Origin: Mycolicibacterium sp. 018/SC-01/001
GTDB lineage: Bacteria; Actinomycetota; Actinomycetes; Mycobacteriales; Mycobacteriaceae
Direction: 5' to 3'
Assembly (NCBI RefSeq): GCF_007096635.1
Contig: NZ_VKAA01000015.1
Coordinates: 62,001-126,000 of the forward strand
Length of the DNA: 64,000 bases
Under the pieces are notes generated by a model. It did no database searches. It was not told the DNA's origin and worked only from the letters and a program-made list of their open reading frames with translations. Below are positions 50,239-57,398 of this stretch, piece after piece. A program made the position numbers and the translations under genes. How positions within the stretch are numbered: the first letter of the stretch is position 1; the number at the start of each line of letters is the position of its first letter.

Positions 50239-51056
50239 TACCGGATGAGCGGATCCGGCAACCCGCGTTCGTCGGTCCAGCTCAGGTACTCACTCTGGTC
50301 GTGGGCGCAGAACATCCGAATGTCGTCGGCGTGGGTGAGCCGCAGTTCGCGCAGCTTGGCAAGCGTCGCGACCCGGTTGCCGAAGTCGGTCTGGAAGGCG
50401 ATCTCCAGCGGCAGGCCCGGCGGCTCGGCCAAGAAGTTCATCGTCCGGTCGAAGTACGCGTCACCGGCATGCAGTGACCACCTGCCATCCTCCCGGTAGG
50501 CCACACCGCAGTGCCCCGCGGTATGCCCAGGCAGCGGAACGAGTTTGGCATCGAGCACATCGGGGAGGTCGAGGCTGCGCGCGGGCAGTCCGAACCAGAG
50601 CTCGTCGGTCGGACCGTAGGTCTTGAACCGCGTCTGATGCGACACCTGGTATGGCCGGTAGGGGCCCCGCGGCTGCGTTCCGTCGTAGGCGTCGAGCTCC
50701 TCGACCGCCACGTGGACGAGGGCGTGCGGGAAGTCGTGGAGTCCCCCGACGTGATCGTTGTCGAGGTGGGTCAGCACGATGTCGGTCACCTGCTCGACCT
50801 CGATTCCCCTCGCCCGCAGGCGATGTGCGGCGGTCAACCGCGGATCGATCAGGATGCCGAGCGTGAACAGCGCATCGGCGCCCAACAACCGTTGCGGGTC
50901 GTCCATCTCCTGGGTACCGAAGCCGGTGTCCAGCAGGACCACCCGGTCACCGATGTGGAAGATCACACAGTGAATGGCCATCCTGGTGGTCGAGGTGTGC
51001 GCCAGCGGTCCCATCAGGCCGAACGTGGCGTGTTCGATCACTACGGTGCTTGCCAT
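50229..51056 (-). CDS. MBL-fold metallo-hydrolase, lactonase-like
   Basis: A 275-residue metallo-beta-lactamase-fold enzyme: LLDTGFGTQEMDD, the metal motif as THLDNDHVGGLHDFP (His97, Asp99, Asp101, His102, so HxDxDH with Asp in place of the second His), LPGHTAGHCGVAY, and LHAGDAYFD. Overall it resembles N-acyl-homoserine-lactonase-type proteins. Start ATG 51056 follows GGGAG with 7 nt spacing. Its promoter contains an operator over the -10. Probably opens a lactone made or used by the neighbouring hydrolase pathway. Confidence 0.83.
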   Translation of the reverse strand: MASTVVIEHATFGLMGPLAHTSTTRMAIHCVIFHIGDRVVLLDTGFGTQEMDDPQRLLGADALFTLGILIDPRLTAAHRLRARGIEVEQVTDIVLTHLDNDHVGGLHDFPHALVHVAVEELDAYDGTQPRGPYRPYQVSHQTRFKTYGPTDELWFGLPARSLDLPDVLDAKLVPLPGHTAGHCGVAYREDGRWSLHAGDAYFDRTMNFLAEPPGLPLEIAFQTDFGNRVATLAKLRELRLTHADDIRMFCAHDQSEYLSWTDERGLPDPLIRYQS

Positions 51057-51088
51057 CAGCGGCTCCCGACGTTGTCTCGGTGGCGTGA

Positions 51089-51105
51089 TTGCACTGTACA
51101 GTGCA
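51089..51105. promoter_or_regulatory. TetR operator over the MBL promoter
   Basis: TTGCACTGTACAGTGCA on the plus strand, with a perfect 16 bp core palindrome at 51090-51105. On the minus strand it contains the -10 TACAGT (51093-51098); TTGCCG (51117-51122), 18 bp upstream, is the -35. An extra TTGCAC half-site overlaps upstream on the minus strand (51106-51111). Confidence 0.8.
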
Positions 51106-51158
51106 GTGCAATACCGCGGCAAGCGTCCTGCTTGACAGGCCGGTGGTTCAGGGAATCG

Positions 51159-51845
51159 TCAGTCCAGGAGGTCGGGCCGGCGTTCGCGGGTCCGCTCCAG
51201 ACCCTGCTCACGCCGCCACGCAGCGATGCGCGCGTGATCGCCGGAGCGCAACACCTCCGGCACCTCGAGGTCGCGCCAGATGGCCGGCCGCGTGTAACTC
51301 GGGCCTTCGAGGAGCCCGCCGACCGACTCGGAATGCGAATCGTCGCGATGCGATTCCGGATTGCCCAGAACATCGGGCAGCAGCCGCAGCACGGCTTCGA
51401 TCATCACGACGGCGGCAGATTCACCGCCCGGCAGCACGTAGTCCCCGATCGACACTTCCTCCACCCGCATGCGCCGGGCTGCGTCGTCCATCACCCGCTG
51501 GTCGATCCCCTCGTAGCGGCCGCACGCGAACACGAGATGCTTCTCGGTCGTCCAGCGCTGGGCGGTCTGCTGGGTGAAGAGCCGCCCGGCCGGGCTGGGC
51601 ACCACGAGAAGCGTTTCGGCAGAACAGATTTCGTCGAGCGCCTCGCCCCACACCGGCGCCCGCATCACCATGCCGGGGCCACCACCGTAGGGGGCGTCGT
51701 CGACCGAGCGGTGCACGTCGTGGGTCCACCGTCTCAGATCGTGGACCGCCATGTCGACGATGCCCGCGTCGATCGCCCGTCCCGGCAGCGACTGCCGCAG
51801 CGGATCGAGGAACTGCGGGAAGATGGAGACGACGTCGATGCGCAT
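51159..51845 (-). CDS. trmD: tRNA (guanine-N1)-methyltransferase
   Basis: Methylates G37 of tRNAs reading CNN codons and prevents frameshifting; essential. The 228-residue knotted SPOUT enzyme shows MRIDVVSIFPQFLDPL, DDAPYGGGPGMVMRA, FACGRYEGIDQRVMDD, EEVSIGDYVLPGGESAAVV and DSHSESVGGLLEGPSYTRP. It is the last gene of rpsP-KH-rimM-trmD, 12 bp after rimM. Confidence 0.96.
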   Translation of the reverse strand: MRIDVVSIFPQFLDPLRQSLPGRAIDAGIVDMAVHDLRRWTHDVHRSVDDAPYGGGPGMVMRAPVWGEALDEICSAETLLVVPSPAGRLFTQQTAQRWTTEKHLVFACGRYEGIDQRVMDDAARRMRVEEVSIGDYVLPGGESAAVVMIEAVLRLLPDVLGNPESHRDDSHSESVGGLLEGPSYTRPAIWRDLEVPEVLRSGDHARIAAWRREQGLERTRERRPDLLD

Positions 51846-51857
51846 GCCAGTGCTCAG

Positions 51858-52379
51858 TCAGCTCAGGTCGAGAAGACCCTCGGGCGGGTCTATCACCACG
51901 GAGTTCTCGGACAGTGATACCGACACCACGATCGCGGACACGAACGGCACGAGGACCTCGGCGCCGTCGTCACGCGTCACCGCCAGCAATTCGCCTGCGG
52001 CGGTGTGCAACACCTCGGCGACCCGACCGACGGTGATCCCGTCGACAGTCGAGACGGCGAGCCCCTCGAGCTGGTGGTCGTAGAACTCGTCGGGGTCCTC
52101 GATCGGGGGCAACGACTCCGCGTCGACGAGGAACAACGTGCCCCGCAACGCATCGGCGGCGTCGCGGTCACCGACGCCGTCGAGCCGGATCAGGAGCCGA
52201 TCACCATGACTGCGCACCGTGTCGATGCGGTACTCGCGCTCGGCTCCCCCGCGCGGCGCGCGGCCGCGCAGAGTGGCGCCGGGGACGAATCGGCTTTCCG
52301 GGTCGTCGGTGCGCACGTCGACGGCGAGCTCACCGGTGACGCCGTGCGCCTTGACCACGCGCCCGACCACCAGGTCCAT
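51858..52379 (-). CDS. rimM: 16S rRNA processing protein RimM
   Basis: Assembly factor binding S19 in the 30S head. The 173-residue protein has an N-terminal RimM barrel (LVVGRVVKAHGVTGELAVDV) and a C-terminal PRC-barrel (FYDHQLEGLAVSTVDG, VGRVAEVLHTAAGELLAV, LVPFVSAIVVSV). Its start directly follows the KH gene stop. Normal actinobacterial order. Confidence 0.95.
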   Translation of the reverse strand: MDLVVGRVVKAHGVTGELAVDVRTDDPESRFVPGATLRGRAPRGGAEREYRIDTVRSHGDRLLIRLDGVGDRDAADALRGTLFLVDAESLPPIEDPDEFYDHQLEGLAVSTVDGITVGRVAEVLHTAAGELLAVTRDDGAEVLVPFVSAIVVSVSLSENSVVIDPPEGLLDLS

Positions 52380-52622
52380 CTACTGGTCGGTGTCCACCAC
52401 GTCGACGCGGATACCGCGGCCGCCGATACCGGCAACGAGGGTGCGCAGCGCGGTCGCGGTGCGCCCGCCCCGGCCGATGACCTTGCCCAGGTCATCGGGG
52501 TGCACGTGCACCTCGACCGTGCGTCCGCGGCGGTTGGTCACCATGTCGACCCGCACATCGTCGGGGTTGTCCACGATGCCGCGAACCAGGTGTTCGACGG
52601 CGTCCACCACGACCGAACTCAT
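52380..52622 (-). CDS. KH-domain RNA-binding protein (KhpA-like)
   Basis: An 80-residue single KH domain: VVVDAVEHLVRGIVDNPDDV, then the RNA-contact GxxG loop in DLGKVIGRGGRTATALRTLV. It corresponds to Rv2908c. KhpA-type proteins bind RNA, often with KhpB, and influence cell elongation in other bacteria. It lies 5 bp after rpsP and abuts rimM. Confidence 0.94.
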   Translation of the reverse strand: MSSVVVDAVEHLVRGIVDNPDDVRVDMVTNRRGRTVEVHVHPDDLGKVIGRGGRTATALRTLVAGIGGRGIRVDVVDTDQ

Positions 52623-52627
52623 CGAGC

Positions 52628-53137
52628 TCAGCTCTCCGTTGCGCCGGCGACGGTGGCGTCCGCGCCCTCGGCCGCAGCCTCGGACTTGTCGGCCGATCCG
52701 GACGGATCAGCGGTCGCCTCGACATCGGAGGCTTCCTTCTTCGCGGCCGGCGCCTTCTTCTTCTTCGGCGTGGTGGCATCGGTGGACGGGCCGCCCTCGG
52801 CCTCGGCCAGCGCGGCGTTGAACAGGTCCAGCTTGGACGGCTTGGGCTCCCTGACCTTCAGCGTGCCCTCGGCGCCGGGCAGACCCTTGAACTTCTGCCA
52901 GTCACCGGTGATCTTGAGCAGCGCGAGCACGGGCTCGGTCGGCTGAGCGCCCACACCCAGCCAGTACTGGGCGCGCTCGGAGTCGACCTCGATGAGGCTC
53001 GGGTCTTCCTTCGGGTGGTACCGGCCGATCACCTCGATGGCGCGACCGTCGCGGCGGGTACGCGCGTCGGCGACGATGATGCGGTACTGCGGGTTGCGGA
53101 TCTTGCCCAGACGGGTCAACTTGATCTTGACAGCCAT
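52628..53137 (-). CDS. rpsP: 30S ribosomal protein S16
   Basis: The S16 core (about 1-85) begins MAVKIKLTRLGKIRNPQYRI and has RTRRDGRAIEVIGRYHPKED and QYWLGVGAQPTEPV. A low-complexity Ala/Lys/Glu/Asp C-terminal tail of about 55 residues (to 169) is typical of mycobacterial S16. The start is fixed by the family N-terminus. The promoter block shared with rplS ends 108 nt upstream. Confidence 0.96.
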   Translation of the reverse strand: MAVKIKLTRLGKIRNPQYRIIVADARTRRDGRAIEVIGRYHPKEDPSLIEVDSERAQYWLGVGAQPTEPVLALLKITGDWQKFKGLPGAEGTLKVREPKPSKLDLFNAALAEAEGGPSTDATTPKKKKAPAAKKEASDVEATADPSGSADKSEAAAEGADATVAGATES

Positions 53138-53244
53138 GAAGTAACACTCCTGTTGCGGTGCCACGCTGCAATTCGGCGATACAGGCGGGTTGCCTGATCC
53201 GGTTTTGCCTTACGTGTGTGACCGTCGCGGGGCCAGAGTCCCGG

Positions 53245-53292
53245 ACAGACAGCCGCCCATTGTGCCAGAGCGCGGGCCGCGAACAGAAATCG
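53245..53292 (-). promoter_or_regulatory. rpsP promoter and leader block shared with rplS
   Basis: On the minus strand: CGATTTC, 16 nt, TCTGGCACAAT, then GGGCGGCTGTCTGT. It matches the rplS upstream block with one 1-nt gap and two substitutions after the -10. It begins directly after the stop of the Rv2910c-like gene. Confidence 0.65.
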
Positions 53293-53727
53293 TCACAGGA
53301 GCTTGTCGAAGCACTTCTCTTCGACGCGCTTGCTCATCCGCCACCCCGCCTCGGTGCGCACGAACTCGTCGACGTACCAGATTCCGACGAAATAGACCTG
53401 ATTGCCGTCCCCGCCCATCACCATCGGGTTGAAGCAGATCGCCCGCGACGTGGCGGTGTCGCCGTCGACGCGGATGTCGACGTTGCCGAGCATGTGATAG
53501 TAGATCGGGAAGTTCGGCAGCACCTCCTTCAACCAGGCCTTGACCTCGGGGAATCGGCCCTCGATGCCGCCGGCGACGCTGTAGTCGATGTAGGCGTCGG
53601 GCGTGAACACCTGGTCCAGGTCGTCGAAGCGCTTCCGGTCGATCGCGGTCGAGTAGTCGACGAGCAACTGCTGGATCTCCAACCGGTCAGAGATCTCCTC
53701 GAGGCTGAGCATTCTTCGATTGAACAC
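53293..53727 (-). CDS. SnoaL-like (NTF2-fold) protein, Rv2910c-like
   Basis: A 144-residue NTF2-fold protein: LEEISDRLEIQQLLVDYSTA, DLDQVFTPDAYIDYS, YHMLGNVDIRVDGDTATSRA and VGIWYVDEFVRTEAGWRMS. Such proteins are dehydratases, cyclases or small-molecule binders; the function here is unknown. It is upstream of, but probably not transcribed with, rpsP, whose promoter sits right after the stop. Position matches Rv2910c. It is divergent from dacB2. Confidence 0.85.
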   Translation of the reverse strand: MFNRRMLSLEEISDRLEIQQLLVDYSTAIDRKRFDDLDQVFTPDAYIDYSVAGGIEGRFPEVKAWLKEVLPNFPIYYHMLGNVDIRVDGDTATSRAICFNPMVMGGDGNQVYFVGIWYVDEFVRTEAGWRMSKRVEEKCFDKLL

Positions 53728-53749
53728 GATCGAGGCATCCCGTTAGGCT
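53720..53749 (+). promoter_or_regulatory. Promoter of the first dacB2
   Basis: TTGAAC (53720-53725), an 18 bp spacer, and TAGGCT (53744-53749) lie 8 nt before ATG 53758, with no ribosome binding site. A leaderless transcript is likely. Confidence 0.55.
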
Positions 53750-53757
53750 CGGCCGCG

Positions 53758-54642
53758 ATGAAGAGGCTTCTCGCATGTCTGGTGACGTTCCTGGGGGTGG
53801 CCGGCGGGGTGGTTGCTCCGCACGCCGTCGCGACGCCGGTGGCCGGGGTGAGCCAGCCCGCCGGCACCGTTCCCATCCCTGCCGGCCCGGCCGAGGCGTG
53901 GATCGTCGCCGACATGGACACCGGCGCGGTGCTCGCGGGCCGCGAAGAGAACACCCGGTTCGCGCCGGCGAGCACGATCAAGGTGCTGCTGGCGCTGACC
54001 GTGCTCGACGAGTTGCCGCTGGACGCGACGATCGTGGCCAACGAGCCCGACACGGCCGTCGAATGCAACTGCGCGGGGGTGACCCCGGGGATGACGTACA
54101 CAACGCGCCAGCTGCTCGAGGCGCTGCTGCTCGTCTCCGGCAACGACGCCGCCAACACGTTGGCCACGATGCTGGGCGGCCGCGACGTCGCCACGGCGAA
54201 GATGACCGCCAAGGCCGCGTCGATCGGGGCGCTCGGCACCACGGCAGGCTCCCCCTCGGGCATCGACGGCCCCGGCATCGACATCTGGTCCACGCCGCAC
54301 GACCTGGCGGTGATCTTCCGCGCCGCGATGGCCAACCCGGTGTTCGCCCAGATCACGTCCCAGCCCACCGCGGTCTTCCCGACCAAGACCGGTGACGTCG
54401 TGCTGGTCAACCAGGACGAGCTGCTGCACCGCTACCCGGGGGCCTTCGGCGGCAAGACGGGCTACACCGATTTCGCGCAGAAGACATTCGTCGGCGGCGC
54501 CGAGCGTGGCGGCCGGCACCTGGTCGTCGCGCTGATGCACGGCCTGGTCCACGAGGGCGGGCCGACGTACTGGGATCAGGCGGGCGCGCTGCTGGACTGG
54601 GGTTTCGCGCTCGGGCCGAACGCCGGCATCGGCACGCTGTAG
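53758..54642 (+). CDS. dacB2: D-alanyl-D-alanine carboxypeptidase, DacB2
   Basis: Exported penicillin-binding protein that trims the terminal D-Ala of peptidoglycan stem peptides. The 294-residue protein has a signal peptide at 1-26 (cut near AVATP) and all three catalytic motifs: SxxK Ser72-Lys75 (ASTIK), SGN Ser127-Asn129, and KTG Lys233-Gly235 (GKTGYTD). It lacks the C-terminal PBP5 domain and ends shortly after the catalytic domain, as Rv2911 does. A similar gene follows. Confidence 0.92.
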   Translation: MKRLLACLVTFLGVAGGVVAPHAVATPVAGVSQPAGTVPIPAGPAEAWIVADMDTGAVLAGREENTRFAPASTIKVLLALTVLDELPLDATIVANEPDTAVECNCAGVTPGMTYTTRQLLEALLLVSGNDAANTLATMLGGRDVATAKMTAKAASIGALGTTAGSPSGIDGPGIDIWSTPHDLAVIFRAAMANPVFAQITSQPTAVFPTKTGDVVLVNQDELLHRYPGAFGGKTGYTDFAQKTFVGGAERGGRHLVVALMHGLVHEGGPTYWDQAGALLDWGFALGPNAGIGTL

Positions 54643-54643
54643 C

Positions 54644-54696
54644 GCGATTTCGGCGTGCTTTCCGTCGCTCAGCGTCGATTAGCACGCCGAAATCGC
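54644..54696. repeat. 16 bp inverted repeat between the two dacB2 genes
   Basis: GCGATTTCGGCGTGCT (54644-54659) and its exact complement (54681-54696) flank a 21 nt spacer and begin 1 bp after the dacB2 stop. In RNA it forms a long hairpin on either strand. It may serve as a terminator or be a copy of a dispersed intergenic repeat. Confidence 0.65.
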
Positions 54697-54731
54697 TACC
54701 CGACGGTGACCTGGCCGAGTCCTCCCGTGGG

Positions 54732-54737
54732 TAGCGT
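54732..54737 (+). promoter_or_regulatory. -10 element for the second dacB2
   Basis: TAGCGT lies 8 nt before GTG 54746 with no ribosome binding site. The second copy therefore has its own leaderless-type promoter. Confidence 0.5.
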
Positions 54738-54745
54738 CGCCCATC

Positions 54746-55585
54746 GTGCGGCGTGGATTCGCGGGGCTGGTGTGCGCCCTCGGTACGACGATGGCCGCGG
54801 TGACGGTCGTCGTGACAGCCGCCCCCGTGGGCGCCCAACCCAGCGCTGAACCTGCTGCGGCGCAAGCACTTCCGCAGGGGCCGGCGCAGGCGTGGCTGGT
54901 CGCAGATCTGGACACCGGCCGCGTTCTGGCCAGTCGCGACCCGTACGGCCGCTACGCGCCCGCCAGCACGATCAAGCCCCTGCTCGCGATGGTGGTGCTC
55001 GACCGTCTACGACCGGACAACTTCGCGCGGGCCAACTCCTCGCATGACGACGTCGAATGCTCGTGCGTCGGGCTCACACCCGGGCAGGCCTACACCACCA
55101 CGCAGTTGCTCTCGGGGCTGCTGATGGTGTCGGGCAACGATGCGGCGAACATGCTGGCCGACATGATCGGCGGCCAACAGGCGGCGGTGGCGGCGATGAA
55201 CCGCAAGGCCGCCCTCGTCGGCGCCCGCAGCACCAGAGCGGGATCGCCGTCGGGCCTCGACGGTCCCGGCTGGGAGTCGGTCACCTCGCCCCACGATCTG
55301 GCGGTGATCTACCGTGCGGCGCTGCAGTATCCGCTCATCGCCCAGATCATGCGATCGCCCACGGCGCCATTCCCGGGCAAGACCCTGCACAACCAGAACG
55401 AGCTGCTGAGTCGCTACCCCGGCGATCTGGCCGGCAAGACCGGCTTCACCAACCTCGCCCGCAAGACCTACGTCGGCGTCGCCCAGCGTGGCAGCAAGCG
55501 GCTGGTGGTGGTCCAGATGTATGGCAGCGGCGACCTCTACGGACAGGCCATCGACCTGTTCGACTACGGCTTCGCCCAGCCCTGA
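54746..55585 (+). CDS. D-alanyl-D-alanine carboxypeptidase, second DacB2 paralogue
   Basis: A 279-residue exported PBP-type carboxypeptidase. The signal peptide is at 1-30 (ending VGAQP). SxxK is Ser74-Lys77 (ASTIK), SGN Ser129-Asn131, KTG Lys231-Gly233 (GKTGFTN). It retains SPSGLDGPG and the VECSCVGLTPGQAYTT block of its neighbour, so it is a tandem duplication that has diverged. Start GTG. It ends 4 bp from the convergent cyclase gene. Confidence 0.9.
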   Translation: MRRGFAGLVCALGTTMAAVTVVVTAAPVGAQPSAEPAAAQALPQGPAQAWLVADLDTGRVLASRDPYGRYAPASTIKPLLAMVVLDRLRPDNFARANSSHDDVECSCVGLTPGQAYTTTQLLSGLLMVSGNDAANMLADMIGGQQAAVAAMNRKAALVGARSTRAGSPSGLDGPGWESVTSPHDLAVIYRAALQYPLIAQIMRSPTAPFPGKTLHNQNELLSRYPGDLAGKTGFTNLARKTYVGVAQRGSKRLVVVQMYGSGDLYGQAIDLFDYGFAQP

Positions 55586-55589
55586 CCCG

Positions 55590-56264
55590 TCAGGCGCCCC
55601 CGACCTCGGCGAACGCCCGCACCGGAAATGTGCCGAAGCCCTCGATCGCCGGCGGCGCGGCGGTGAACCGGGCACCCCGCGGTGGCAGCTCACCGAGACG
55701 GGTGAGGTGCTCGACGACGTGTACACCCGCGCCGAGCAGCACCGTGTGGGCGGGACGGGAGCCGCCCGATTCGGTGTCGTCGATGTTGACCGAGTCGATG
55801 CCGACCAGTACCGCTCCGGCATCGATGAGGTGTTGCGCCCCTTCCCCACTCAGAAACGGCGCCCCGGACCCGTAGGCCGGCGTCCCGAAGTGCCGGTCCC
55901 AGCCGGTGTGCAGCAGCACGGCCGCGCCACGGACGTCCCTGCCGGCAAGGTCATCGACAGTGATCGACCGGCCGTGGTCGGGGCCCAGGTGGATCACCTC
56001 CGCCGGGAGTCCGACCAGCGTGGACAGATCCAGGCCGGCCAGGTCGGCACCGTCACCGTAACGATGGAACGGGGAATCGAGATAGGTGCCCGTGTTGCCG
56101 ATCATCGTGATGATGTCCATGGCGAATTCCGTTCCAGGCGAGTACTTCTCACGAGAATCCGCGCGGGTCAGATACGGGCTGATGACGGGAGCGGGCAGCC
56201 CGGGATAGGTGATCAGACCGGCCCTGATGGGATGGCTCAGGTCGACGATGCGGCGAGTGGACAT
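55590..56264 (-). CDS. Cyclase family protein (kynurenine-formamidase-like metal hydrolase)
   Basis: A 224-residue protein of the cyclase/KynB family: RIVDLSHPIRAGLITYPGLP, then NTGTYLDSPFHRYGDG, where the usual HxGTHxDxPxH metal motif is altered (Asn and Tyr replace two positions) but Asp and the last His remain. VLLHTGWDRHFG and GIDSVNIDD are also typical. The substrate is unknown, and the motif changes may shift metal use. It converges with the second dacB2 and lies 54 bp from the amidohydrolase gene upstream, with a short tandem repeat between. Confidence 0.8.
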   Translation of the reverse strand: MSTRRIVDLSHPIRAGLITYPGLPAPVISPYLTRADSREKYSPGTEFAMDIITMIGNTGTYLDSPFHRYGDGADLAGLDLSTLVGLPAEVIHLGPDHGRSITVDDLAGRDVRGAAVLLHTGWDRHFGTPAYGSGAPFLSGEGAQHLIDAGAVLVGIDSVNIDDTESGGSRPAHTVLLGAGVHVVEHLTRLGELPPRGARFTAAPPAIEGFGTFPVRAFAEVGGA

Positions 56265-56291
56265 CGCGACATCCTAGGCCGAACAGCACAA

Positions 56292-56324
56292 GAGTCAGCC
56301 CTGGAGTCAGCCCTGGAGTCAGCC
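56292..56324. repeat. 12 bp tandem repeat over the amidohydrolase stop codon
   Basis: GAGTCAGCCCTG occurs twice and is followed by a 9 bp partial copy. Each unit carries TGA on the minus strand, and the third copy supplies the stop of the amidohydrolase gene. A change in unit number would not alter the protein. Confidence 0.75.
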
Positions 56325-57398
56325 GGGGTAGACCCTGCCGCGCAGGACGACCAGCGACGGCCGAGCCAGGACCGCGGCACCGCCGCGCGGATCGTCGGCG
56401 TAGCAGACGATGTCGGCGGATGCGCCGTGCTCGAGACCGGGCCTGCGCAGCCACTCCCGGGCGTCCCAGCACGCCGCGCCCAGCGCCTCGGTCGGCGTCA
56501 TCCCGATCCCGGTGAGCGCCTCCACCTCCTCGGCGATGCGGCCGTGCGCGACCGCGCTGCCCGCGTCCGAACCCGCATAGATCGGCACGCCCGCCTCCCG
56601 CGCCGCGGCGATCCGCTCACTGCACGACGCGTACAGCGCGCGCATGTGACTCTGGTAGCGCGGGTACTTGTGCGCGGCGGCGGCGATGTCGGGGAAGTTC
56701 TCGATGTTGATCAGCGTCGGAACCAGGGCGGTGCCGTATTCGACCATCAGGTCGATGGTGTCCTCGGTCAGGCCGGTGCCGTGCTCGATGCAGTCGATAC
56801 CGGCTCGGATCAGACCCGGCAGCGCATCCTCACTGAACACGTGGGCGGTCACCCGTGCGCTGTGGGCGTGCGCGGCGTCGATCGCGGCCTCCAGCACGTC
56901 GTCGGACCACAGCGGGGCGAGATCGCCGGTGTCGCGATCGATCCAGTCCCCCACGATCTTGACCCAACCGTCGCCCCTGCGCGCCTGCTCGGCGACCGCC
57001 TGGGGAAGCTGTTGCTCGTCGGCGAGCTCGGCGGCGAAGCCGCGTTGATAGCGCTTGGGCCGGGCGATGTGGCGGCCGGCCCGGATGATGCGCGGCAGGT
57101 CATCGTGGTCGTCGAGAATCCTTGTGTCCGTTGGTGATCCGGCGTCACGCAGGAGGAGTGCGCCCACCTCACGCTCGGTTTCGGCCTGCTCGATCGCCTC
57201 GGGAAGCGGGATCTCGCCGTCGGGTCCCAACCCGACATGGCAGTGGGCGTCGACGAGGCCGGGCAGCACCCAGCCGCTATCGAACACGGTCTCGGCGCCG
57301 GCAACCGGTTCGGCAGACAGTGACCCGTCGACCACCCACCATTCGACGGGTTCCCCATCGGGCAGCCCACGCCCGCGGACGTGCAGCGCCGCCGCCAT
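56319..57398 (-). CDS. Amidohydrolase (Rv2915c-like)
   Basis: A 359-residue metal-dependent hydrolase of the imidazolonepropionase/prolidase-like group. The metal motif HxH is in VDAHCHVGLG, the next ligands lie in GDWIDRDTG, RVTAHVFSED and CIEHGTG, and the Asp in YAGSDAGSAV. A C-terminal beta-strand closes the sandwich (ADIVCYADDPRGG). The substrate is not predictable. Its start overlaps the ffh stop by one base (TGATG), so it is coupled to ffh as in M. tuberculosis. Confidence 0.88.
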   Translation of the reverse strand: MAAALHVRGRGLPDGEPVEWWVVDGSLSAEPVAGAETVFDSGWVLPGLVDAHCHVGLGPDGEIPLPEAIEQAETEREVGALLLRDAGSPTDTRILDDHDDLPRIIRAGRHIARPKRYQRGFAAELADEQQLPQAVAEQARRGDGWVKIVGDWIDRDTGDLAPLWSDDVLEAAIDAAHAHSARVTAHVFSEDALPGLIRAGIDCIEHGTGLTEDTIDLMVEYGTALVPTLINIENFPDIAAAAHKYPRYQSHMRALYASCSERIAAAREAGVPIYAGSDAGSAVAHGRIAEEVEALTGIGMTPTEALGAACWDAREWLRRPGLEHGASADIVCYADDPRGGAAVLARPSLVVLRGRVYPG

